Shown here: positions 26,130 through 34,421 of the stretch, piece by piece
Position numbering within the stretch: the first letter of the stretch is position 1
Layout: every line of letters starts with the position of its first letter
Source: Capnocytophaga stomatis
GTDB taxonomy: Bacteria > Bacteroidota > Bacteroidia > Flavobacteriales > Flavobacteriaceae
DNA length: 64,000 bases
NCBI RefSeq assembly: GCF_002302635.1
Contig: NZ_CP022387.1
Coordinates: forward strand, 2,046,001 to 2,110,000
Direction: 5' to 3'
Position numbers and translations under genes: made by a program
The notes under the pieces: model-generated
Told to the model about the DNA's origin: nothing
What the model saw: only the letters and a program-made list of their open reading frames with translations
Database searches by the model: none

Positions 26130-26219
26130 TTTTATTGCTATATATTTGTTTTTTCTGTCCTGTTTTTCCGGCTATTAAAAATAAACAATCTTTTTAAAAG
26201 CCATTGGTTGTTAATTCTT

Positions 26220-26753
26220 TTATTGTATTAGGTTTACTAATATCACTCCATTCTTGGCTTCTTCGCCATATTTCTTAATGGCTTTTTCTCCTTTCAGAAA
26301 TCTTAACTTGCTAATTTTATCAGAGTTCTGTTCCATCAATTTTAAAAACTCTTTTGCCTTATCAGTTTCGTTATCGGCGAAATATATTACTTCATTTGAA
26401 GAATTGATTTTTTCTTTTGTAGAAGAAGGTTTGGCTACATTCTTCTTATTTTTCTTTAAATGGAATTTTATTACGCCCTCTTTGGCATCTTCTCCATATG
26501 CTTCGATAGCTTCTTCTCCTTTTAATATATGAATGCCTACAATTTTTTCAGAGTCAATGGTGTGTAGGATAAGGTTTCCTACTTTTTTGTCTTTAATTGC
26601 TATATCATTTATTACCATTAACGGAGGTGTGGTGTTTGTATTGCCACATCTGATTCTCATTTGCTTTGGAATGGCATTCGCATCAATATCCTTGATTTGA
26701 GCTGATATAGCTACGGTAAACAAAGCGATTATCACGGTAAAGAGTTTTTTCAT
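26220..26753 (-). CDS. Secreted protein with two plug-like repeats
   Basis: A 177-aa exported protein; residues 1-18 (MKKLFTVIIALFTVAISA) are a signal peptide. Two internal repeats, IHILKGEEAIEAYGEDAKEG (about 75-94) and LRFLKGEKAIKKYGEEAKNG (about 151-170), resemble the ISILKDAAASAIYGSRAANG motif at the end of TonB receptor plug domains. The first is preceded by PLMVINDI, like the LYVVDGV of SusC plugs. The protein has no beta-barrel. It may be a free plug-like periplasmic protein; the function is unknown. Confidence 0.65.
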   Translation of the reverse strand: MKKLFTVIIALFTVAISAQIKDIDANAIPKQMRIRCGNTNTTPPLMVINDIAIKDKKVGNLILHTIDSEKIVGIHILKGEEAIEAYGEDAKEGVIKFHLKKNKKNVAKPSSTKEKINSSNEVIYFADNETDKAKEFLKLMEQNSDKISKLRFLKGEKAIKKYGEEAKNGVILVNLIQ

Positions 26754-26872
26754 AATGGTGTAATATAAAAATTTTTGTTTATTTTAATATTATTCTGCTG
26801 AATGTCTATTCTTTTAATGGGCTATTTGTCAGGCTGAACGGAGTTGAGACCTTTTTTGTTTCTTCCCTTCGA

Positions 26873-26935
26873 CTTCGCTCAGGGTGACAGGTGCTTCGCT
26901 CAGGGTGGCAGATACTTCGTTTAGGGTAACAAATA
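26873..26935. repeat. 21-bp tandem repeat, three units
   Basis: Three units starting CTTCGCTCAGGGTG at 26873, 26894 and 26915 are spaced exactly 21 bp apart. The sequence is unrelated to the other arrays. Confidence 0.8.
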
Positions 26936-27005
26936 CCTTTATTAAGGTAATACAACAGCAAAATTACGTATATTATTTCATTTTAAGTTATTTGTATGAC
27001 GAAAA

Positions 27006-27036
27006 CTTTGCCAAAGCTACGAAAGCTTTGGCAAAG
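27006..27036 (-). terminator. Terminator of sucA
   Basis: A 13-bp perfect stem, CTTTGCCAAAGCT with AGCTTTGGCAAAG, has a 5-nt loop and TTTT follows on the minus strand. It begins 12 bp after the sucA stop. Confidence 0.8.
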
Positions 27037-27047
27037 TACACCATATA

Positions 27048-29849
27048 TTATATATTCTTTTTCGCATCGGTGTTGCGGTCAAAGACCATTGCGATAGCCT
27101 CTGCGTGACGTTTGCGGTCGCGTGTGTAACTTCCCGAAGCAGGAGCCGAATACACCGTATTCGATGCCAAACGCCAGCTGACAAAGTCGAAGAACATCAA
27201 CATATATCCGTAAGCTCCCATATTTTTAGGCTCTTCTTGTGCCCAAACAAAGTCATCTGCGTTTTTGTATTTGCTTACAACGGCTTTGATTTGCTCAACA
27301 GGAAGCGGGAATAACTGCTCAATGCGAACAAAGGCGACATCATCGCGTCCTAATTTCTCACGTTCGGCATAAAGGTCGTAATAGAAGCGTCCTGAACAGA
27401 AAACCAGCGTTTTCACTTTTGAAGCATCGGCATTTGGGTCGTCAATAACTTCTTGGAAATGCCCATTTGCCAAATCATCAACGGTAGATGCCACTTGCGG
27501 GTGGCGAAGTAAGCTCTTCGGTGTGAAAACTACGAGCGGCTTGCGGAAGTTTGTCTTCATCTGTCTTCTTAATAAATGGAAGAAGTTCGCCGGAGTGGTA
27601 CAATTTGCTACATACATATTTTTGTCCGAGCATAATTGCAAATATCGTTCGATACGTGCCGAAGAGTGTTCCGAACCTTGCCCTTCATATCCGTGAGGAA
27701 GCAAAATTACTACGCCATCTTGGGTTTTCCATTTGTCTTCCCCGCAAGAAACGTACTGATCAAGCATAATTTGAGCCCCGTTTGAGAAATCTCCGAACTG
27801 AGCTTCCCAAATGGTTAGCGTATTGGGGCTTGCCATTGCGTAACCATACTCGTAACCTAACACAGCATACTCTGAAAGCAAGGAATTATAGACATAAAAG
27901 TTTCCTTTTGAGAACTTTTCGTGCTGTTTTAGGGCGGCAAGCGGCGTTATTTCCTCTTCCGTATCTTCGGTTTTTACCACAGCGTGCCGATGTGAGAACG
28001 TTCCTCGCTGAACGTCCTGCCCCGTTAGCCGAACGTCAAAACCTTCGGAAAGAAGGGTAGCAAACGCCAAGTGTTCAGCGCTACCCCAGTCGATACTATC
28101 CTTATCAAAGAAACCTTCTTTGCGGTCGGCGATGATTTTTTTGATTTTGCTGATGAATTTTTTGTCGGAAGGTAGCTCGGTGATGATTTTAGCGATTTCA
28201 GTTAAGTCTTTTTTGTTGAAAGAAGTGTCCACTTTTTCAAGCATTTTGGCACGTGATGCGATTTCAAAGCCTTTCCAGACCTCTTGCATAAAAGGTTTGA
28301 TGATGGTTAGTTCTTCTTTTCGCGAAGTTTCCAAATCTTTGTCCAGTAATGCCTTGTAATCATTTTCAAGTTGGGTAACAAATTCCTGCTGAACGATGCC
28401 TTCTGCGATTAATTTCTGAGCATAAATATTTCTTGGGTTATCGTGTTTGCCGATAGCCTTATAAAGTACGGGTTGTGTAAAACGAGGTTCGTCTCCTTCG
28501 TTATGTCCGTACTTACGATAGCCCAACAGGTCGATAAATATGTCTCTTCCAAACTCTTGACGGAAATCCAATGCCAGAAGGAAGGCGTGTACTACCGCCT
28601 CTGCGTCATCTGAATTGACGTGTAGCACAGGCGAAGAGTTTACTTTGGCAATGTCAGTGCAATATATGGACGAGCGTGAATCGGTATAGTTAGTGGTAAA
28701 CCCAACTTGGTTATTAACCACAATATGAAGAGTCCCGCCTGTCTTAAATCCGTTGAGCTGGCACATTTGTGTGATTTCATATACGACACCTTGCCCTGAA
28801 ACTGCCGCATCACCGTGAATGGCAATCGGTAAAGCCTTTTTGATGTCGTTAGGATAGTATTTGTCTTGCTTAGCACGGGTAATCCCTTCGATGACAGCCC
28901 CAACGGTTTCCAGATGTGAAGGATTGGGAGCCAAATTCAGGCTTATTTTCTTGCCTGATTGGGTAACTCTCTCGGAAGCAATTCCTAAGTGATACTTAAC
29001 ATCGCCATCAAAATTGTCTTCCATTTCATAGTCTTTTCCGTCAAACTCAGAGAAAATATCTTGCGGATTTTTGTTGAAGATATTTGCCAAAACGTTCAGC
29101 CGACCTCGGTGAGCCATTCCCAAAACCAAGTGTTCTACGCCCTTTTCAGCGGCTTTTTCCACTACAAAATCCAAACCTGCTACCAGAGCATCGTTTCCTT
29201 CGAGCGAAAAACGCTTTTGCCCTACGTATTTTGTGTGCAGAAAATTCTCGAATGAAGTGGCTTCGTTCAGTTTTTTCAGAATTTGGATTTTTTCTTCTTT
29301 TGAGAATTGCGGTTTGTTGGCATTTTTGTGCAGTCTGTTCTCAATCCATTGCCGAACTTCCGCCTCTCGAATGTACGTGTATTCAATGCCTACGGAATTG
29401 CAGTAAATGCTTTTCAGTGTGTTGATAATGTTTCGCAGAGAAGTGGGCTGCAACCCGATTTCTTTGGCAGAATCAAACACAGTTTCCAAATCGGAGTTGG
29501 AAAGTCCGTAATTTTCGATGTTTAAATTCGGCAAGTATGCTTCACGTTCGCGAATCGGATTGATTCTGGTAAACAGATGACCATAAGTGCGATAGCTGTT
29601 AATCAAGTTCAGTACTTTGAATTCTTTTTGCAGTTGTTCAGAAGCCACATTTCCGCCCGAATCAACCTTTTGAGCCATTACCTGAACCGTGTCGTCATAT
29701 GACGTGCCGTAATTTTCTTGTGCAAAATCGAAGCCCTGAAAAAAGGCTCTCCAACTTGCTTCAACCGAATCAGGGTTTTCGAGATATTTTTCGTATAAAT
29801 CCCCAAAAAATGCCGTACTGGCAGCGTTCAAAAAAGAATATTTGTCCAT
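27048..29849 (-). CDS. sucA: 2-oxoglutarate dehydrogenase E1
   Basis: A 933-aa thiamine-diphosphate-dependent E1 that decarboxylates 2-oxoglutarate and passes succinyl to SucB. The N-terminus MDKYSFLNAASTAFFGDLYEKYLENPDSV is typical of OGDH. The core has VLGMAHRGRLNVLANI, HLGIASERV, the thiamine-binding PIAIHGDAAVSGQGVVYEITQM and IDLLGYRKYGHNEGDEPRFTQP. A longer frame from 29882 is excluded because a promoter -7 box lies at 29880-29887. The gene normally precedes sucB directly; here about 2 kb of small genes and repeats intervene. Confidence 0.97.
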   Translation of the reverse strand: MDKYSFLNAASTAFFGDLYEKYLENPDSVEASWRAFFQGFDFAQENYGTSYDDTVQVMAQKVDSGGNVASEQLQKEFKVLNLINSYRTYGHLFTRINPIREREAYLPNLNIENYGLSNSDLETVFDSAKEIGLQPTSLRNIINTLKSIYCNSVGIEYTYIREAEVRQWIENRLHKNANKPQFSKEEKIQILKKLNEATSFENFLHTKYVGQKRFSLEGNDALVAGLDFVVEKAAEKGVEHLVLGMAHRGRLNVLANIFNKNPQDIFSEFDGKDYEMEDNFDGDVKYHLGIASERVTQSGKKISLNLAPNPSHLETVGAVIEGITRAKQDKYYPNDIKKALPIAIHGDAAVSGQGVVYEITQMCQLNGFKTGGTLHIVVNNQVGFTTNYTDSRSSIYCTDIAKVNSSPVLHVNSDDAEAVVHAFLLALDFRQEFGRDIFIDLLGYRKYGHNEGDEPRFTQPVLYKAIGKHDNPRNIYAQKLIAEGIVQQEFVTQLENDYKALLDKDLETSRKEELTIIKPFMQEVWKGFEIASRAKMLEKVDTSFNKKDLTEIAKIITELPSDKKFISKIKKIIADRKEGFFDKDSIDWGSAEHLAFATLLSEGFDVRLTGQDVQRGTFSHRHAVVKTEDTEEEITPLAALKQHEKFSKGNFYVYNSLLSEYAVLGYEYGYAMASPNTLTIWEAQFGDFSNGAQIMLDQYVSCGEDKWKTQDGVVILLPHGYEGQGSEHSSARIERYLQLCSDKNMYVANCTTPANFFHLLRRQMKTNFRKPLVVFTPKSLLRHPQVASTVDDLANGHFQEVIDDPNADASKVKTLVFCSGRFYYDLYAEREKLGRDDVAFVRIEQLFPLPVEQIKAVVSKYKNADDFVWAQEEPKNMGAYGYMLMFFDFVSWRLASNTVYSAPASGSYTRDRKRHAEAIAMVFDRNTDAKKNI

Positions 29850-29879
29850 AGTAAAAACGTTATTCGTGATAAGTGAATA

Positions 29880-29887
29880 CAAAGATA
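29880..29887 (-). promoter_or_regulatory. Promoter -7 box of sucA
   Basis: TATCTTTG on the minus strand fits TAnnTTTG and lies 31 bp upstream of the ATG at 29849, which fixes the start choice. Confidence 0.65.
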
Positions 29888-30193
29888 TAATTAAGTTTTG
29901 TATTTTCTATTTTTTTGAATTTTTTTTGAAAGGATATTTGCACGAATTTGGCAAAATTGAATGTGTGTGGTTTGATAAACTATTGGTAATTATAAGATTA
30001 ATTTCTTTTTTGATATGGAAATAAATTTCATTTACTTGCTTTTTCTTTCGTTTTTAATTTCTGTTACTTTCAGAAGAAAAACCATTTTTAAGGTTTTGTA
30101 TTGAATTTCCCGACTTGCCAAAACACAAAAAAATTTGGTTATTTGATTTTTAAATCATACCTTGCCACCTTTCAAATTTTACCTAACGGAATA

Positions 30194-30577
30194 ATGCAAA
30201 ACAAAGTAAAGTACGAGTTGGAATTTGCGATTCACGCATCTCCTCAAATGTTATATCAATATATATCATCTCCATCGGGTTTGTCGGAGTGGTACGCTGA
30301 TAATGTGAATACAAGGGGAGAAATTTATACTTTTATTTGGAGTGATGCTGAAGAAAAAGCAAAATTACTCCGAAAGAAATTAGATGAATCAATAAAATTC
30401 AGGTGGTTGAATAGCGGAAATGATACTTACTTTGAAATGAAAATCGTCGTTGATGAAATTACCGATGATGTATCATTAGTAATTATCGATTTTGCAACTC
30501 CTGAAGATTTGGAAGAATCTAAAATGCTGTGGGAGAATCAAGTAGCAGAACTAAAACACGTGTTAGGTTCAGTTTAA
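30194..30577 (+). CDS. START-like domain protein (SRPBCC)
   Basis: A 127-aa protein of the START-like family common in Bacteroidota. MQNKVKYELEFAIHASPQMLYQYISSPSGLSEWYADNVN is the diagnostic beginning, and the strands continue to a C-terminal helix ESKMLWENQVAELKHVL. A longer frame from 30101 adds 31 residues without family likeness, so the ATG at 30194 is chosen. The ligand is unknown. It is followed after 17 bp by the aminotransferase gene. Confidence 0.8.
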   Translation: MQNKVKYELEFAIHASPQMLYQYISSPSGLSEWYADNVNTRGEIYTFIWSDAEEKAKLLRKKLDESIKFRWLNSGNDTYFEMKIVVDEITDDVSLVIIDFATPEDLEESKMLWENQVAELKHVLGSV

Positions 30578-30594
30578 AACTAAGATAAAAGTAA

Positions 30595-31449
30595 ATGAAA
30601 ATAAATTATAATGGGGCAATTTTAGCCTCTGATGAAGCTTTTTTACCTATTGAAAGTAGGGCATTTAAGTACGGTGATGCCGTTTTCGATACTTTAAAAT
30701 ATACCAACCAAAAACTTCTTTTCTGGGAAGAACACTATCTTCGTTTGATGGCGGCAATGCGTATTCTTCGTATGGAAATTCCGATGTCATTTACGTTAGA
30801 ATTTTTAGAAGAAGAAATTGTTAAAACTATAAAAACCAATGATTTGGAAAACTCTTCCGTTCGGGTGCGGATAACAATTTCACGAAAAATGGGAGGTCTG
30901 TACACGCCTCAAACCAATGAGGTGGATTATCTTATTGAAACGCAAAAGCTTGATTCTTACTTTTTTGAAATAAATGAGAATCCTTACGAAGTGGAGCTTT
31001 TCAAAGATTTTTACGTGCAACCCGATTTGCTGGCAAATGTGAAGCACACCAATCGTTTGATAAATGTTGTAGGGAGTGTTTTTGCCAAAGAGAATGATTA
31101 TCAGAATTGCATCCTTCTGAATTCCAATAAAAACGTTGTCGGGGCTTTGAACGGAAATCTGTTTGTAGTAGAAGGGAATACGCTAAAAACTCCTTTGCTT
31201 ACCGATGGTTGCTTAAATGGAATTACACGCAAGATATTACTAAATATACTCAAAAAAACTTCTGATTTTGAGGTGATTGAAACTTCAATATCGCCTTTTG
31301 AACTTCAAAAGGCAGATGAGTTATTTATAACAAATAGTATTATTGGTATTCAACCAATTACGAAATATCGTAAAAAAGAATATACAAACACAGTTGCCAG
31401 AAATTTGGTCGGAAAACTCAATACGGTTGCTCGTTTTGGAAAGATTTAA
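30595..31449 (+). CDS. Class IV aminotransferase
   Basis: A 284-aa PLP enzyme of fold type IV (branched-chain aminotransferase, D-amino acid aminotransferase or aminodeoxychorismate lyase group). Recognisable parts are SRAFKYGDAVFDTLKY (about 22-37), the Lys in LLANVKHTNRLINV, ILLNSNKNVVGALNGNLFVVEG and the LTDGCLNGITRKILL region near residue 205. Flavobacteria often have this gene next to a START-like protein. The C-terminal ITNSIIGIQPITKY favours an aminodeoxychorismate lyase (PabC) type, but this is not certain. Confidence 0.8.
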   Translation: MKINYNGAILASDEAFLPIESRAFKYGDAVFDTLKYTNQKLLFWEEHYLRLMAAMRILRMEIPMSFTLEFLEEEIVKTIKTNDLENSSVRVRITISRKMGGLYTPQTNEVDYLIETQKLDSYFFEINENPYEVELFKDFYVQPDLLANVKHTNRLINVVGSVFAKENDYQNCILLNSNKNVVGALNGNLFVVEGNTLKTPLLTDGCLNGITRKILLNILKKTSDFEVIETSISPFELQKADELFITNSIIGIQPITKYRKKEYTNTVARNLVGKLNTVARFGKI

Positions 31450-31505
31450 AGATAATTTATATTCGTTCTAAATTTAGAAAATAAGAGAACAATTTTAAAA
31501 ATAAA

Positions 31506-31513
31506 TATCTTTG
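31506..31513 (+). promoter_or_regulatory. Promoter -7 box of rimO
   Basis: TATCTTTG, a match to TAnnTTTG, 26 bp before the rimO start. Confidence 0.65.
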
Positions 31514-31539
31514 CCCCCTGAAAAATCAGTTTTTAAGAA

Positions 31540-32847
31540 ATGAGAACCAAATCAATAAAGAAAAATGTTATCAATGTCGTGACTTTGGGATGCTCCAAAA
31601 ACGTATATGATAGCGAGGTTTTGATGGGACAATTAAAGGCAGGAGGAAAGCAAGTTGTTCACGAAAAAGAAGGTAACATTGTGGTTATCAATACGTGCGG
31701 TTTTATCAATAACGCCAAAGAAGAAAGCATAAATACCATTTTGGATTATGTACAACGAAAGGAAGAAGGGCTTGTTGATAAAGTGTACGTAATGGGCTGT
31801 TTGAGCGAACGTTATAAGCCTGATTTGGAAAAGGAAATTCCTGATGTTGACCAATATTTCGGAACAACCGAACTTCCAGCATTGTTGAAAGTTCTTGGAG
31901 CAGATTACAAACACGAGCTTATAGGTGAGCGACTTACCACAACGCCAAAAAATTACGCTTACCTAAAAATTGCCGAAGGTTGCGACCGTCCGTGTAGCTT
32001 TTGTGCTATTCCGCTGATGCGTGGAAGTCACCGAAGCACGCCTATTGAAGATTTGGTCACTGAAGCCGAAAAACTTGCTGCCAAAGGAGTTAAGGAATTG
32101 ATTCTGATAGCACAAGACCTAACATATTACGGATTAGACCTTTACAAAGAACGAAAATTAGCAGATTTGTTGCGAGCTTTGGTAAAGGTGGAAGGCATTG
32201 AATGGATTCGATTGCATTACGCTTTTCCGACAGGCTTCCCGATGGACGTGATTGAGGTAATGAAAGAAGAACCTAAAATTTGTAATTATTTGGATATTCC
32301 GTTGCAACACATTTCAGATTCCATTTTGAAGAGTATGCGACGTGGTACAAGCAAGGAAAAGACAACCAAATTATTGAAAGATTTTCGGGAAAAACTACCT
32401 GAAATGGCAATTCGTACTACTTTGATTGTAGGCTATCCCGGTGAAACAGAGCAGGATTTCAATACGTTGAAAGAATTTGTGAAGGAAATGCGTTTCGACC
32501 GATTAGGTTGCTTTACGTACAGCCACGAGGAAAACACGCACGCTTATAATTTGGTTGATGATGTTCCGGAAGAGGTGAAATTGCAACGAGCCAACGAAAT
32601 TATGGAAATTCAGTCCCAAATTTCCTGGGAGTTAAATCAGGAAAAAGTTGGAAAAACATTCCGTTGTTTAATTGACCGAAAAGAAGGAAATTACTTCATA
32701 GGTCGTACCGAATATGATTCTCCAGATGTTGATAATGAAGTACTTATCGATGCTAAAAAGCATTATGTTAAAACAGGAGAATTTTTGATGGTAAAAATCA
32801 CAGATGCAGCAGATTATGATTTGTATGCCGAACCAATCAATAACTAA
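31540..32847 (+). CDS. rimO: RimO, ribosomal protein S12 methylthiotransferase
   Basis: A 435-aa radical-SAM methylthiotransferase that modifies an aspartate of ribosomal protein S12. The N-terminal UPF0004 domain has VVTLGCSKNVYDSEVLMGQL and NTCGF for the second Fe-S cluster. The radical-SAM cysteines are in IAEGCDRPCSFCAIPLMRG (Cys-x3-Cys-x2-Cys, about 145-160). A C-terminal TRAM domain follows. The sequence GCDRPCSFCAIP separates RimO from its relative MiaB. Confidence 0.96.
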   Translation: MRTKSIKKNVINVVTLGCSKNVYDSEVLMGQLKAGGKQVVHEKEGNIVVINTCGFINNAKEESINTILDYVQRKEEGLVDKVYVMGCLSERYKPDLEKEIPDVDQYFGTTELPALLKVLGADYKHELIGERLTTTPKNYAYLKIAEGCDRPCSFCAIPLMRGSHRSTPIEDLVTEAEKLAAKGVKELILIAQDLTYYGLDLYKERKLADLLRALVKVEGIEWIRLHYAFPTGFPMDVIEVMKEEPKICNYLDIPLQHISDSILKSMRRGTSKEKTTKLLKDFREKLPEMAIRTTLIVGYPGETEQDFNTLKEFVKEMRFDRLGCFTYSHEENTHAYNLVDDVPEEVKLQRANEIMEIQSQISWELNQEKVGKTFRCLIDRKEGNYFIGRTEYDSPDVDNEVLIDAKKHYVKTGEFLMVKITDAADYDLYAEPINN

Positions 32848-32941
32848 AATTTGTATCTAAATTAATTGTTGATTTTAAGTGAATTACATACAAAAGAGAA
32901 AGTTTTTTCCTTCTGTTTGGAATAATTAAACAATAAAATTG

Positions 32942-32949
32942 TATTTTTG
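32942..32949 (+). promoter_or_regulatory. Promoter -7 box of DUF3127 gene
   Basis: TATTTTTG, fitting TAnnTTTG, 26 bp upstream of the ATG at 32976. Confidence 0.6.
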
Positions 32950-32975
32950 TAAAATTCAGATTAAAAACGAGAAAA

Positions 32976-33449
32976 ATGGAACTACAAGGACGTATAAAAT
33001 TAATATCCAATACTCAAACCTTCGGGACGAATGGTTTTCAAAAGCGTGAAGTGGTGATTACCACAGAAGAGCAATATCCTCAGCACGTTATCTTTGAATT
33101 TACGCAAGAAAAGTGTGCTTTGTTGGATGCTTTTCGTGTAGGTCAGTTGGTGAAAATAAGTTTCAATGTACGTGGTAGAGAGTGGATTAACCCTCAAGGA
33201 GAAGCTAAGTATTTCAATTCATTGCAAGGCTGGCGTATTGAAAATATGGAAATGGCACAACAAGCCTACCAACAGCAACAATACCAACAACCTTATCCGA
33301 ATCAGCAATACCAGCAACCGTATCAACAACAGACTTACGGAGGAAATCCGTCTTTTCCAAATCAGGTAACTCCACCGCCAATGCCACCACAAGGAGGTTT
33401 TGAAACTACACATACGAATACGGAAGATTTTGACGATTTACCTTTCTAA
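32976..33449 (+). CDS. DUF3127 protein, SSB-like OB fold
   Basis: A 157-aa protein with an N-terminal OB-like domain (about 1-90: MELQGRIKLISNTQTFGTNG, KREVVITTEEQYPQHVIFEF) of the DUF3127 family. A Gln/Pro/Tyr-rich linker (93-130) leads to an acidic tail ending EDFDDLPF. This layout copies single-stranded DNA-binding proteins, whose acidic tips recruit repair enzymes, so a role in DNA metabolism is likely but unproved. Aat starts 4 bp after its stop. Confidence 0.85.
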   Translation: MELQGRIKLISNTQTFGTNGFQKREVVITTEEQYPQHVIFEFTQEKCALLDAFRVGQLVKISFNVRGREWINPQGEAKYFNSLQGWRIENMEMAQQAYQQQQYQQPYPNQQYQQPYQQQTYGGNPSFPNQVTPPPMPPQGGFETTHTNTEDFDDLPF

Positions 33450-33452
33450 AAG

Positions 33453-34097
33453 TTGATTTTTTTAGAAGAAAATATACCTTTTCCTTCTCCCGAAACTGCT
33501 TCGGAAGAAGGAATTGTTGCTTATGGTTATGACTTAACGTCAAAACGTTTGCTTGAGGCTTATCGAAAAGGGATTTTTCCTTGGTACAATGAGGAAGAGC
33601 CTGTTTTGTGGTGGTCGCCCAATCCCAGATTTGTGCTTTTTTCTGAAAAATTACATATTTCTAAAAATATAGGTAAATTACTTCGGAAAAATATTTATCA
33701 AGTAACTTATAATGAGTGTTTTGAAGAGGTGATTCTGAATTGTGCTTCTATTGAGCGTAAAGACCAAGAAGGTACGTGGATTCACCCTGAAATTATTTCG
33801 GCTTATTGCGAATTACACCGAATGGGATATGCTTTTTCGGTAGAAGTTTGGGAAGAAAACGAGCTTGTTGGCGGGCTTTATGGAATCAAAATGGGGAATA
33901 TTTTCTGCGGAGAGAGTATGTTTAGCAAGAAAAATAATGCTTCACAGTACGGTTTTATTACTTTTTTGCAGCATTATCCCGAAATAAAATTAGTGGACTG
34001 CCAAGTTTATAGTGAATATTTGGAAAAACTTGGTGCGGAGGAAATCCCACGAACTATTTTTTTGGAAATTCTTAAAAAGAATATAGTTTCTCTCTGA
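33453..34097 (+). CDS. aat: Leucyl/phenylalanyl-tRNA-protein transferase
   Basis: A 214-aa L/F-transferase that adds Leu or Phe from tRNA to proteins with N-terminal Arg or Lys, marking them for ClpAP. Family motifs are IPFPSPETASEEGIVAYGYDLT near the start, AYRKGIFPWYNEEEPVLWWSPNPRFVLF, GTWIHPEIISAY and VWEENELVGGLYGIKMGNIFCGESMFS. The start is a TTG placed 4 bp after the preceding stop, and no ATG precedes the conserved region, so coupled translation is likely. Confidence 0.95.
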   Translation: MIFLEENIPFPSPETASEEGIVAYGYDLTSKRLLEAYRKGIFPWYNEEEPVLWWSPNPRFVLFSEKLHISKNIGKLLRKNIYQVTYNECFEEVILNCASIERKDQEGTWIHPEIISAYCELHRMGYAFSVEVWEENELVGGLYGIKMGNIFCGESMFSKKNNASQYGFITFLQHYPEIKLVDCQVYSEYLEKLGAEEIPRTIFLEILKKNIVSL

Positions 34098-34364
34098 CTC
34101 TCTCTTCGATTTTTTGACAGAAAATTCCAATTTCTTCAAGTAATTTTTCTGTCATCGAAATAACTTTATGTGATGTTTCTCTCTGGATTATTTATAGAAT
34201 TTTAATTTCGTTTTTTGGAAAATTGGTGTTTTATAAGGAGTTATTCTATTTCTTAATTTATTCAATAAAATCATTTTTTAATTTTTAAAAGAAAATTATC
34301 GGAACTGGTAGAAATAAATTATTTCGAAAAGGTAAAAATATTAACAAAAATTATCTCAAGTTTT

Positions 34365-34394
34365 TTTGTTGCTGTAAAAAAAATCGTAATTTTG
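34365..34394 (+). promoter_or_regulatory. Promoter of first SusC/SusD operon
   Basis: TTTG at 34365-34368 and TAATTTTG at 34387-34394 match both parts of the Bacteroidetes -33/-7 promoter with 18-bp spacing. The -7 box is 27 bp before the susC start. The rest of the gap back to 34098 is AT-rich spacer with no visible gene. Confidence 0.65.
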
Positions 34395-34421
34395 TGACAT
34401 TAATTTCAAAACAATTAAAAT

